Assembly: GCA_035450685.1 (NCBI GenBank)
Contig: DAOTNF010000009.1
Span: 23,469-87,468, forward strand
From: Syntrophosphaera sp035450685
GTDB lineage: Bacteria > Cloacimonadota > Cloacimonadia > Cloacimonadales > Cloacimonadaceae
Direction of reading: 5' to 3'
DNA: 64,000 nucleotides
Position 1 is the stretch's first letter. The number at the start of each line of letters is the position of its first letter. The translations under genes were made by a program, and so were the position numbers. A model generated the notes under the pieces. It did not search any database. It had not been told where the DNA came from and saw only the letters and a program-made list of their open reading frames with translations. Of the stretch, positions 43,166 through 52,144 are shown in pieces.

Positions 43166-44737
43166 ATGAACAAAGCCTTTTTTACCGCCCTGGTTTGCTG
43201 GCTGGCGCTATGTTGCCTGCCCGCCGTTCCGCTGATGACCCTCGAATACGGAGGCGGGGTACAGGTATCCGGTGATTACCAGTGTTGCGTTTTGCAGCAA
43301 TCCACCGAACTGCTGCGTTTTTTCAAGCTTGTCCCGGTCGAAAACGGCTTCGGCGTGGAAAGCTTTTACGTGAATCTGCAAGCAGAAAACTCCGCTCCCA
43401 CAAGTATCTACGAATACCAGCATCCCGTGCCTTTTTCGCAAGATGGCGGCGATCCCGTTTTCATCCTGGCCAGTGGCTTTAAGGGCAGGGCTTATATCCT
43501 GCAGAAAAACGACCTGCACCTTTTTATGACTGTGATCGCTGAAGACATGCAGACTTACACCGTGGTCACGAACAACCCCTCGCTCACTTTCTATGCAAAT
43601 CCCCTTTCAGATAAAACCTTCTGCTTCCTAAGCCCTGAACTGATGATCCTGTCCAGCCAGAGAGCTGTTTACTTGCTCAACCTGCAGACGGCGCTCTGCA
43701 CTCATTACTGGAATTTCCCCAACAGCCTTTTCATGCTTGATTTTGACCGGGTGGACGACAACTACGTGATCATATCCTCATACGTCAGCGGAGATATGAG
43801 AATCAGTTACCTCCTGAACTATCAGACCATGACGCGAATCCAGATTCCCAACTACTTCGATCTGGCAACAACGCCGCTCAGCCCTGACCTTGGAAACGAC
43901 ACCTTCCTCGTCGCACAAAACCTTTTTTCGGATTGGATTGATTTGACGTATACCCTGTTGATGCGGATCAATGCGAACAGTTCTGTCACCCTTTATCCCC
44001 TCTATTACGGTGGGCTTCATAATTGTTTTAACTATACGCCGAAACATACGTTCAGATATGTGCATAAGCTTGAGGAAAACCGCTTTCTGGCAATTTGCAG
44101 CGATTATGATATGATCCCCGACAACCCTCGGATGGGCGTCTTTGAGGTTCAGGGAAACAGCGTGGTTTATGACCAGACGTTTGACGAACTGCAGGAACTG
44201 ATCAGCCCTTGGCGGATTTATATGATTCAGGACGGTTACTATCTCAGCTACCAGTCCTATGTTCCCTACGACCAGAGGATAAGGCTTTTGGACATTGAGG
44301 CACAGGTTACCAGCCTGCCCGACAGCAACGTAATCTTCAGCCCGGTTAAACTGTTCTCAACAGGTAACAACGCTTTCTACGCCGTCACTTCCGGCAACCA
44401 GGTACATATCTACAGACTGGTGGAGCCTTCCACTGTGAGCCAGGAAACACAGGTTCCTCCTGCCGGATTGACGCTCAGCACCGGCCCCAATCCGTTCCGG
44501 GACGCAGTATCGTTCTTTGTATCAACCAAAAAGCAGGGCTGGATAAACCTTTCGGTTTACGACATACGGGGACGCCTGCTACGCAGGTTTGAGCCCATCC
44601 CCGCAAAGGATGGAAGCGCGAGCCTGGAATGGGACGGCTGCGACTCCTCCGGCAAACGCGCCGCGGCGGGGATTTATCTCTTAAAAGCAGAACAGGACGG
44701 CCATAGCGCGGTAAGCAAAGTCATCCGTCTGAACTGA
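43166..44737 (+). CDS. Secreted protein with C-terminal sorting domain
   Basis: The start at 43166 (MNKAFFTALVCWLALCCLPAV) is supported by AAGGAGG and a signal peptide, giving 523 residues; an earlier in-frame ATG at 43073 overlaps the TTGACA promoter-like site and is rejected. The mature part is beta-rich with repeated hydrophobic-aromatic strands, perhaps a propeller, but shows no SBBP units. The C-terminus has GPNPFRDAVSFFV, VYDIRGRLL and GIYLLKAEQ, the sorting signal used by secreted proteins here. I do not recognise the N-terminal family. GTGAAATTAG in the upstream region differs from the SBBP upstream box. Confidence 0.78.
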   Translation: MNKAFFTALVCWLALCCLPAVPLMTLEYGGGVQVSGDYQCCVLQQSTELLRFFKLVPVENGFGVESFYVNLQAENSAPTSIYEYQHPVPFSQDGGDPVFILASGFKGRAYILQKNDLHLFMTVIAEDMQTYTVVTNNPSLTFYANPLSDKTFCFLSPELMILSSQRAVYLLNLQTALCTHYWNFPNSLFMLDFDRVDDNYVIISSYVSGDMRISYLLNYQTMTRIQIPNYFDLATTPLSPDLGNDTFLVAQNLFSDWIDLTYTLLMRINANSSVTLYPLYYGGLHNCFNYTPKHTFRYVHKLEENRFLAICSDYDMIPDNPRMGVFEVQGNSVVYDQTFDELQELISPWRIYMIQDGYYLSYQSYVPYDQRIRLLDIEAQVTSLPDSNVIFSPVKLFSTGNNAFYAVTSGNQVHIYRLVEPSTVSQETQVPPAGLTLSTGPNPFRDAVSFFVSTKKQGWINLSVYDIRGRLLRRFEPIPAKDGSASLEWDGCDSSGKRAAAGIYLLKAEQDGHSAVSKVIRLN

Positions 44738-44774
44738 GGCTGTTGCGTTTTGCGCGCTGGATATTAAATAATCC

Positions 44775-44803
44775 TTGACCTAAAAGGCGCGCTGAAGCAT
44801 AAT
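44775..44803 (+). promoter_or_regulatory. Promoter upstream of the SBBP gene at 44843
   Basis: TTGACC (44775-44780) and CATAAT (44798-44803) are spaced by 17 nt, 40-70 nt before the ATG. It is one of the more regular promoter-like sequences of the window. Confidence 0.5.
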
Positions 44804-44842
44804 GCTCTCACAAATCCGAACTTGTGTCGGATGGGAGGATAA

Positions 44843-46543
44843 ATGCCAACACTGAAACATACAATTCTTTGCGCGCTACTGCTCCTGCTGGTGGCCGGAC
44901 TGGCCGCCCAGACGGAAAATTGGGACTGGTCTTTGCGCGCCGGCGGAACCTACGACGACCTGGGCGAAGCCATCGCCACCGATGCCGAGGGCAACTGCTA
45001 TGTGGCGGGAAGCTTCATCTCCAACGCCGGCTTTGGGGACTTCAGCCTCACCGGAAACGGGGTCTCGGATGTCTTTTGCGGCAAGCTGGACTCCAATGGC
45101 AACTGGCTATGGGTGAAGCATATAGGCGGCATGGACGAAGTTTATGCCCGCTCCATCACCGTATCCGACAGCGGATACATCTTTATCGTGGGATCATATT
45201 ATGGCCAGATCCATTTTGACGACATCAGCCTGCAGAGCGACGGCTATGGCAACGAAGGCGCCTCCAGGGACACTTTCGTGGCCAAGCTGGACTCCGAGGG
45301 CAACTGGCTTTGGGCCGTCAGCTCCGGCGGACTGGACTTTTCGGACGGGTGCTGCGTGAGGACGGATGAGGGCGGCAACGCCTATATATGCGGCAGGTTT
45401 TACACCTCAATCACATTTGGCAGCTTCAATCTCACCAGCGTAGGCAGTTCGGACTTCTACATCGCCAAGCTTAATCCGGCCGGACACTGGCTCTGGGCCA
45501 TCCGTGGCGGCGGAGTGGGCAGCGATCACATCTTCGGGATGGATTTTGACCACGAAGGAAACCTGGTGGTGACCGGAAACTACATGTACACCGTGAGTTT
45601 TGGCAATCAGGTTTTCACCAGCCTGGGAAATGACGTCCACGACGTCTTCGTGGGCAAGCTCAATCCGGGCGGAAACTGGCTCTGGGCACGCACCTGCGGC
45701 GGAGCCAGCGACGACTGGAGCTACCGCGTCATCACGGACAGCACCGGCAACATCTACGTCACGGGCTTGTTCCGCACTGCGGCGACCTTTGGCCCCTACC
45801 ATCTCACCGCCGTCGAGGGCTTTTATGCCGAGGTCTTCGTTGCCAAATTGAACAACATGGGAATCTGGCTCTGGGCACGCCAGGCGGGTGGCTATAACGT
45901 GATCAGTTGCAGCGATATTGTGATGGACTCCGAGGGCAACCTGCACGTGGCGGGTGGGTTCACCGGACAGGCAAAATTCGGCACCATCACCAAAAACAGC
46001 AGCGGCTCCAACGACATCTTCGTGGCCAAGATCAATCCAGCGGGCACCTGGCTGGCAGTGCAAAGCGCCGGAGGCCCCGGATTCGACATCGCTTACGCCA
46101 TGGCAATCGACTCCGCAAACAACATCTATGTGACCGGATATTTTGCCATCAACAGCACTTTTGGAAACAACCCCATCCTGTACAGCCAGGGCGGAAAGGA
46201 CATCTTTGTGGCCCGCATGAGCGGGAAAACACCTGTTTCAGACCCCAGCGTGCCAAGCCCTGCCGCCTTCCTGCTGGAGCAGAACTATCCAAACCCCTTC
46301 AACCCCAGCACCACCATCAGCTTTGAAGTGCGCAAACCCTCAGCGGGATATACTTTGGATATCTACGACATCAGGGGCGCGAGGGTGCGGCGCCTGGCAG
46401 AGGGTTTCCTCAGCCGGGGACGCCACAGCATTTGCTTCGATGGTAAAGATGAGCGGGGCAGGGACCTTGCCTCCGGCACCTATCTGCTGCGTCTGAGCGG
46501 AGAAGGAGAGAGCCAGACCCGCAAGATGCTGTTGCTCAAATAG
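44843..46543 (+). CDS. Secreted seven-bladed beta-propeller protein (divergent SBBP) with C-terminal sorting domain
   Basis: The 566-residue protein has a signal peptide (MPTLKHTILCALLLLLVAGLAAQ) and GGGAGGATAA before the ATG. Seven repeats with the NWLW core (...SNGNWLW, SEGNWLW, PAGHWLW, PGGNWLW, NMGIWLW, PAGTWLA) are present. It differs from the three other SBBP paralogues: the loops are longer and more varied, and the DNA looks GC-richer, so it is an older or separate lineage. The C-terminus YPNPFNPSTTISFEVRK...IYDIRGARV and RKMLLLK is a sorting signal like that of the 39634 protein. Function is unknown, probably binding at the cell surface. Confidence 0.85.
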   Translation: MPTLKHTILCALLLLLVAGLAAQTENWDWSLRAGGTYDDLGEAIATDAEGNCYVAGSFISNAGFGDFSLTGNGVSDVFCGKLDSNGNWLWVKHIGGMDEVYARSITVSDSGYIFIVGSYYGQIHFDDISLQSDGYGNEGASRDTFVAKLDSEGNWLWAVSSGGLDFSDGCCVRTDEGGNAYICGRFYTSITFGSFNLTSVGSSDFYIAKLNPAGHWLWAIRGGGVGSDHIFGMDFDHEGNLVVTGNYMYTVSFGNQVFTSLGNDVHDVFVGKLNPGGNWLWARTCGGASDDWSYRVITDSTGNIYVTGLFRTAATFGPYHLTAVEGFYAEVFVAKLNNMGIWLWARQAGGYNVISCSDIVMDSEGNLHVAGGFTGQAKFGTITKNSSGSNDIFVAKINPAGTWLAVQSAGGPGFDIAYAMAIDSANNIYVTGYFAINSTFGNNPILYSQGGKDIFVARMSGKTPVSDPSVPSPAAFLLEQNYPNPFNPSTTISFEVRKPSAGYTLDIYDIRGARVRRLAEGFLSRGRHSICFDGKDERGRDLASGTYLLRLSGEGESQTRKMLLLK

Positions 46544-46577
46544 CGCCTTCCGGTTCCCCCTTCAGCAACGCCTTTTC

Positions 46578-47726
46578 CTATTTGGCGTTCATCGCCCGGC
46601 GCGCCAGGCGAAAGCCCGTGTGGTTAAAGAGCGAGGTGCTGCCGGTCTGCCCGCGGGCATCCACCCTGCAAGCCTCCTCCGTGCTCTGAAAGCTGCCTCC
46701 GCGCACGCAGTGCGGTTCTCCTGCCAGGCTTGGGTTCGGGCCGCGGTAATCCACCTGATAGGTGCCCGGATAAGCGCTGAAAACGTCCCACACGATCTCC
46801 GCCACGTTGCCAGCCATGTCAAAGAGTCCCAGTTCATTAGCCTGTTTTTCCCCCACCGGACGGGTGCTGCCATAGACCGCGCCGCAGTTTTCCAGATACC
46901 AGCCCAGGGGCCCCAGGTTGTTGCCTCCGGGGTAGATGTAGCCCTGAAATCCGCTGCCACCCCGCGCCGCGAACATCCATTCCATCTCAGTGGGCAGGCG
47001 GTAGCCGGTGGCGTCCCAATTGCAATACACATAGGCGTGGTTGACGTCGTTCTCGTCCCAATCCAGCGGCCAGTTATCCGGATCCAAGCCCTGTTGCCCG
47101 TAGCTGTAGCAGGGTGTCAGCCCTTCCCGGATGCTGCGCCGGTTGCAATAGGCAATCGCATCGAACCAGGACACCCGTTCCACCGGTTTGTCCAGCCCCG
47201 GAAAATAGGAGGGATTTGCCCCCGTCACAGCCTGATAGCCTGCCTGGGTCAGCTCAAAACTGTCCAGATAGAAGCTGCTGACATTCACGTTGGCGCTGCC
47301 GTTGTTGAAAGTCCCTCCGGGAATCAGGACAAAACTGGCGGGCATGGGCGGCATTTCGATGGTATAAGCGCCGCTCACCGTCAGGCTGGGATACCTGCCC
47401 GGCTTGAAGGAACGGGCTTTGAGAACGCCGTTGCGCACCAGGGGAGGAAAGACCTGGGAAAGCCGCAAAGGCTCGGTGTAGCGTGCTGAAAGCTCGGTGG
47501 GATCGCTGCCGTCCAGAGTATATTTGATCACCACATCCGGATCGCTGCAGGTGATGGTGATCACATCCAGGCTGTCCAGGTCACCGCTGGGGGGATCCAA
47601 TTGGGGAGGGGTTGCCAGCACAGGCTGGGGCGGAGCCACCGGGTCTTTGCCGCAGGAGCCCAGCACCGCGCCCAAAACCAATAGCGCCGCCAAGAGGTAA
47701 CCGCCGCGCCGCTGAATCTTGCTCAT
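46578..47726 (-). CDS. Lipoprotein with CHB_HEX domain and formylglycine-generating-enzyme-like domain
   Basis: The start at 47726 (MSKIQRRGGYLLAALLVLGAVLGSC) follows AAGGAG and gives a lipobox ending at Cys25; an in-frame ATG at 47810 is rejected because it has no signal. The 382-residue protein has a CHB_HEX-like unit (VIKYTLDGSDP), then a formylglycine-generating enzyme/SUMF1 domain with PASFVLIPGGTF, VERVSWFDAIAYCNRRS, GYRLPTEMEWMFAARGG and VRGGSF. Many such domains do not make formylglycine but bind ligands. The canonical active-site cysteine pair of true FGE is not obvious here. It is a lipid-anchored surface protein of unknown target. Confidence 0.82.
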   Translation of the reverse strand: MSKIQRRGGYLLAALLVLGAVLGSCGKDPVAPPQPVLATPPQLDPPSGDLDSLDVITITCSDPDVVIKYTLDGSDPTELSARYTEPLRLSQVFPPLVRNGVLKARSFKPGRYPSLTVSGAYTIEMPPMPASFVLIPGGTFNNGSANVNVSSFYLDSFELTQAGYQAVTGANPSYFPGLDKPVERVSWFDAIAYCNRRSIREGLTPCYSYGQQGLDPDNWPLDWDENDVNHAYVYCNWDATGYRLPTEMEWMFAARGGSGFQGYIYPGGNNLGPLGWYLENCGAVYGSTRPVGEKQANELGLFDMAGNVAEIVWDVFSAYPGTYQVDYRGPNPSLAGEPHCVRGGSFQSTEEACRVDARGQTGSTSLFNHTGFRLARRAMNAK

Positions 47727-47861
47727 AGTCTTTCTCCTTGTCCGCCGGATTTCTCCGGAGCTGCTTCCTAAAGCTGTAGCCTTTCTATTTGGAAGGATAA
47801 ATGGTGTCAAGCACTATTCCCGCCTGCCCGCGCCAATCTTTTCCCGCTCCTGCCAGGCGCC

Positions 47862-49409
47862 TCAACTGGAGGCTTGCGGGCCGCCCTGCAGCCCATCCCC
47901 ATCCCCGGCAGCCACAACCGCGGCATCGGGTTCCGCCTGCTCCGCATCTGCCTCCTGCCTGCCTCTGCCTTTGTGCATAAAGCCGCGCTTGATCTCGATG
48001 GGGATCATGTCGATATTCCTCTTCTCCACCAGCACGGTGAGCGTGTCGTTGGGCCTGATCTCCACCGCGCCGGAGGGGGCAATAACCTTGTCCTCGCGGC
48101 GGATAAAGGTGATCAGGGTGCCCGGCGGCAGGTTCAGATCCTTCACCTGGCAGGAACCCTCATAGATTTCGTCGTCGATAAAGATATCGATGATCTCATA
48201 GTTGGTGTCCTGCACGGTCACCAGTTCCAGCATCTTGGGCACTTTGTTGCGGTCTTTGGTGGTTAGCCCCAGTTTGCGCGCCAGGGGCACCAGAGTCGTC
48301 CCCTGGAGCAGCATGGAGAGCGCCACGTTGAAGAACACGATGTTAAAGATCACGTGACCGCTGTCCAGTCCCGCCGCCGCCGGATAGGTGGCCAGCACGA
48401 TCGGAACCGCGCCCCTCAGGCCCACCGCCGAGACAAAGAGCTTTTCCTTGGGCTTCAGATTGGTGAACATGGTGATCAGCCAAACCATCAGCGGCCTCGA
48501 CACCAGGGTGAGGATCAGAAACACGATCACGCCCGACTGCCAGATCTGCGAAAAGCTGCGCGGAAAAGCCAGCAATCCCAGCATGATAAACAGCCCCACG
48601 TTGGTGATGAAGGAGAGGATATTGTTGAAGGCGAGCAAGCCCTTTTTGTAAGGAATCTGCTTGTTGCCCATCACAAAACCGGCAAAGAAAGCGGACAGCA
48701 TCCCGCTGCCCCCGGCCAACTCCGCCAGGCTGTAACTCAGCAACACGATGGCAAGCAGATAGATATAGAAATATTCCGCCTCAATGTGGCGGATTTTCTT
48801 AAAGACATAAACCGCCAGAAAACCGATCAGCACCCCGATTCCCGCGCCTCCGACCAATAGCCACACGAAACTCGCCACCGCCTTCAGCGTGCTGACCTCG
48901 CCCCCCGCCACCAGGCTGACCATAAACGTGGTCAAGACCACCGCCATGGGGTCGTTGGACACCGATTCCAACTCTGTGAGGGTGCGGACCTTGTTATCGA
49001 CTGAGTGTCCCTTGAAGATGGCATACACCGCCGCCGCGTCCGTGGAAGAGATGATCGAGCCCACCAGCAAAGCCCTCAGAAAAGGCCATCCTGTGATCAG
49101 GTGAAAGAGTGTTCCGGTCACCAGGGCGGTCAATATCACCCCCACGGTGGACATCAGCACCACCGGCTTGAACACCTGGCGGAAGTGCTGCTTCTTGGTG
49201 CTGAAACCGCCGATGAAGAGGATGAACATCAGCGCCCCGTTGGCAACCTCTTTCACCAACTTTGCGTTGTTAAGATCGATGAGCCCCGTCACATCGCTGC
49301 CAAAAATAATTCCTATGAACAGCGACAGAATGATGACCGGCACGTTCACCTTGTGGAACACGCTGGCAAACAAAATCAGTGTCAGCAACACCGCGGCAGC
49401 TAAAATCAT
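47862..49409 (-). CDS. CPA1-type monovalent cation/proton antiporter with C-terminal RCK_C domain
   Basis: The 515-residue protein has about twelve membrane segments. It contains the NDPMAVVLTT motif (Asn-Asp pair) of CPA1 antiporters in membrane segment five, the STDAAAVYAIFKG segment and a C-terminal TrkA_C/RCK_C domain (EIIDIFIDDEIYEGSCQVKDLNLPPGTLI...). This is the CvrA/NhaP2-like family, which exchanges K+ or Na+ for H+ to control cytoplasmic pH and volume. The last 30 residues are acidic and Asp/Ala/Gly-rich. It stands alone on the minus strand. Confidence 0.92.
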   Translation of the reverse strand: MILAAAVLLTLILFASVFHKVNVPVIILSLFIGIIFGSDVTGLIDLNNAKLVKEVANGALMFILFIGGFSTKKQHFRQVFKPVVLMSTVGVILTALVTGTLFHLITGWPFLRALLVGSIISSTDAAAVYAIFKGHSVDNKVRTLTELESVSNDPMAVVLTTFMVSLVAGGEVSTLKAVASFVWLLVGGAGIGVLIGFLAVYVFKKIRHIEAEYFYIYLLAIVLLSYSLAELAGGSGMLSAFFAGFVMGNKQIPYKKGLLAFNNILSFITNVGLFIMLGLLAFPRSFSQIWQSGVIVFLILTLVSRPLMVWLITMFTNLKPKEKLFVSAVGLRGAVPIVLATYPAAAGLDSGHVIFNIVFFNVALSMLLQGTTLVPLARKLGLTTKDRNKVPKMLELVTVQDTNYEIIDIFIDDEIYEGSCQVKDLNLPPGTLITFIRREDKVIAPSGAVEIRPNDTLTVLVEKRNIDMIPIEIKRGFMHKGRGRQEADAEQAEPDAAVVAAGDGDGLQGGPQASS

Positions 49410-49561
49410 ATCTTACACAATTCCTTTAACTTGAGAGCAGCAGACTGGCCGAATACTCGGCGCGATTCAGACCACTTCGAGCATTCACACAAATATGTGG
49501 AAAGCTCCGATTTGGTCAAGCTAAAATCTTTTCCGCCCGTCTAAAATGGCCGTGGAAGGAT

Positions 49562-49703
49562 GAATTGAAATAAAACGAGGATGACAGGATCGACGGGATA
49601 TCTGAAGGCGGAAAGGTGAAATGGTGATAAGGTTCCCCAAAAACAAGTCCACCAAGCTATATATTGTGTCATCCCGGGCAGCGAGCCGTGATCCAGTCTT
49701 TTA
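49562..49703 (-). repeat. Partial composite repeat upstream of the SBBP gene at 49841
   Basis: The 431-nt gap 49410-49840 has a stretch shared with 38497-38535 (GATGACAGGATCGAC), then GGTGAAA/GGTGATAAGG tandem repeats (minus orientation, about 49605-49635) and a module C copy (49656-49703). The promoter region of the antiporter gene precedes it and shows nothing else recognisable. Confidence 0.65.
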
Positions 49704-49840
49704 AAACCCAAAACAAACACCCAACCTTTTAAAACTCATATTCGCAAAATAAAGGTTAAATTGGCTTATGTTTTGCATTATATGTTCACAAAACCCACCC
49801 AGTAAATTACTGAGTATAAACCAAACCTTGGGAGGAGAAA

Positions 49841-51529
49841 ATGAAAGCACTGAACAGCTTGACTATGTGCCTTATCCTGCTCTGCGGAGCGGCGGTTTTG
49901 GGAGCGCTGGAACCCCAGTGGGAATGGACGGTTAACGCGGGAGGAATTGCGATGGACTATCCCAATTCCATAGCGGTCGACAACCAGGGCAACCAGTATA
50001 TCACCGGGCGGTTTGAATACACGGCCACTTTTGGCAGCCATACCCTGACGGCAATCGAAGGGGAAGAAGATTATGGAAAGTATAATACGGATATTTTCGT
50101 TGCCAAGCTTGACCCCTCCGGCAACTGGCTATGGGCTGTCCAGGCGGGAGGGACTGGATACGAGGAGGGATTTGGCATCGCCGTGGATGGTGCGGGTAAC
50201 GCCTATGTGACCGGATTTTTTGGAGGTACAGCCACTTTTGGCAGCCTTACCCTGACAGCAAGCGAGGAAAATGAAATCTTCGCTGCCAAGCTTGACCCCT
50301 CCGGCAACTGGCTCTGGGCCGTTCAAGCGGGAGGAACAGATGCAGACGAGGGGCACGGCATCACTGTGGATGGCGCGGGCAATGCCTGGGTAACCGGTTT
50401 TTTCCGTGGTACAGCCGCTTTTGGCAGCCATACTCTGACGGCAAGCTCAGGCAGTGACATCTTTGTCGCCAAGCTGGATACCGACGGCAACTGGCTCTGG
50501 GCAGCGAAATCTGATGGGACAGGTGGTGGCTGTGGAAAAAGCATCGCAGTTGATGCAGCGGGTAACGCCTGGGTGACCGGATATTTTCAATACACAGTCA
50601 CATTTGGCAGCCATACACTTACATCAAACAGTACAACTTGGTATTATGATGTGTTTGTTGCCAAGCTTGACCCCTCCGGAAACTGGCTTTGGGCTGTTGG
50701 CGCGGGAGGCTCAACGGAAGACTGGGGACGTGGCATCGCCGTAGATGCGGCTGGTAACGCCTGGGTCACCGGGAGTTTTACGCAAACCGCAACATTCGGA
50801 AGCCAGACCCTGACATCAAATAGTGAATTTTGGTATTGGGATGATGCCTTTATTGCCAAACTCGACCCCTCCGGCAACTGGCTATGGGCTGTCCAGGCGG
50901 GAGGATCACGTATTGACTTTGGATCTGACATCACACTGGACGGTTCTGGTAACGCCTATGTGACCGGCAGCTTTGGAAGCACAGCCGCTTTTGGCAGCGT
51001 TTCCCTTACGGCAAGTGGAAGCCATGATATCTTCGTCGCCAAGCTTGACCCCTCCGGCAACTGGCTTTGGACTGTCCAGGCGGGAGGGAATCATTCTGAT
51101 ATCAGTTGTGGCATCGCCCTGGACGGCTGTGGTAACGCCTGCGTTGCCGGGAATTTCTATGATAACACCAATTTTGGCAACCATGCCCTGACAGCAATTG
51201 GCTATATGGATCTCTTTGTTGCCAAGCTGCAAAGCCCCACACCGGTGGAGGATGAACTGGCGCCGCAAGCTATTGCCAGATTGCATAACGCCTACCCCAA
51301 TCCCCTTAGCAGAAGCGCCAGCGCGCTGATCAAGGCAGATATCCCGGAACGCTCCACCGGCACCCTGAGCATCTTTAACCTGCGCGGACAGATGGTAGCC
51401 AGCCACAAACTTGGCCCCGGTTCGCGGCAGATATCGTTCAGCGGAGAAGGGCTTCCAGCGGGGGTCTATCTCTACAGCCTGCAATGCGGGGAGTACAGGG
51501 AAACAAGGAAGCTTGTACTGATTAAATAA
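49841..51529 (+). CDS. Secreted seven-bladed beta-propeller protein (SBBP repeats) with C-terminal sorting domain
   Basis: The 562-residue protein is preceded by GGGAGG and starts with a signal peptide (MKALNSLTMCLILLCGAAVLGAL). Seven units share NWLWAVQAGG and FGSHTLT cores, as in the paralogue at 25884. The two proteins also share a nearly identical C-terminal sorting domain (AYPNPL.R..SALIKADIPERS.GTLS.FNLRGQMVA...GVYLYSL). Blades can be aligned between the paralogues and many DNA stretches are shared, so recombination or recent duplication is likely. The upstream region carries the CCACCCAGTA...GAGT box also seen at 25820. Confidence 0.85.
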   Translation: MKALNSLTMCLILLCGAAVLGALEPQWEWTVNAGGIAMDYPNSIAVDNQGNQYITGRFEYTATFGSHTLTAIEGEEDYGKYNTDIFVAKLDPSGNWLWAVQAGGTGYEEGFGIAVDGAGNAYVTGFFGGTATFGSLTLTASEENEIFAAKLDPSGNWLWAVQAGGTDADEGHGITVDGAGNAWVTGFFRGTAAFGSHTLTASSGSDIFVAKLDTDGNWLWAAKSDGTGGGCGKSIAVDAAGNAWVTGYFQYTVTFGSHTLTSNSTTWYYDVFVAKLDPSGNWLWAVGAGGSTEDWGRGIAVDAAGNAWVTGSFTQTATFGSQTLTSNSEFWYWDDAFIAKLDPSGNWLWAVQAGGSRIDFGSDITLDGSGNAYVTGSFGSTAAFGSVSLTASGSHDIFVAKLDPSGNWLWTVQAGGNHSDISCGIALDGCGNACVAGNFYDNTNFGNHALTAIGYMDLFVAKLQSPTPVEDELAPQAIARLHNAYPNPLSRSASALIKADIPERSTGTLSIFNLRGQMVASHKLGPGSRQISFSGEGLPAGVYLYSLQCGEYRETRKLVLIK

Positions 51530-51559
51530 GAAGAAATGGTGAAAAGGAAGCCCACCGAC

Positions 51560-52035
51560 TAACAGGGATGACGCGGTATATAGCTTGTCTGACTTGTTTC
51601 GGGGGAAGCTCCCACCTATCGTAGCACCTATATATTATGAGGGGGGATGGGCCTCATTTGCATCCCCATCTCCGGCCTTGGTCATCCTTAGGTCATCCTT
51701 ATAATTTATAAGGATGACCTAAGGATGATGGCATAAAAGCCAGCAGCAGCAAAGGAGGGCGGCATGAAGGAGTTTGCGGATTGTATTTGTCATTTATCGC
51801 GATTATCAAGTAACTGACGCCTGTTGTTTTTGGACTGGGTGACTGATTGTTTCAAAAAGACTGGATCCCGGGGCGCTGCCCGCGATGACACAGTATATAG
51901 TCTGGTAGAGCTTGTTTCGGGGTTGGCTGGTTGTTTTTAAATGACTGGATCACGGCTCAAATCACCACACCGGATACCGATCCGGCGAGGACCCCGATAG
52001 GCCGTGATGACACGGTATATAGCTTGGTTGGCATT
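51560..52035 (+). repeat. Composite repeat with perfect 47-bp palindrome and two module C copies
   Basis: The 615-nt gap 51530-52144 holds the tail of a module C (about 51570-51616), module E (51618-51662), the perfect palindrome F (51682-51728), leader G with an ATG at 51764 (a 17-residue frame to 51817), then module C copies at 51854-51900 and 51938-52027, the second with a nested insert. The sequence from 52036 to 52144 holds no recognised feature. Confidence 0.82.
51682..51728. repeat. Perfect 47-bp palindrome, module F
   Basis: Two perfectly complementary 23-nt arms flank a single T at 51705; the centre is CCTTATAA-T-TTATAAGG and the outer part ends TCATCCTTAGG / CCTAAGGATGA. Three imperfect copies exist at 8417, 29751 and 42771. 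Confidence 0.85.
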
Positions 52036-52144
52036 GTTTCAGGGTCGGGTGGTAACTGTGTCGGGATAACGCAAGTTACAGTTTGGATGTGATCTGTTTT
52101 GAAGCAGATCAACCTCGTTCAGGGCAGCTAAAACGGACTTGTTC

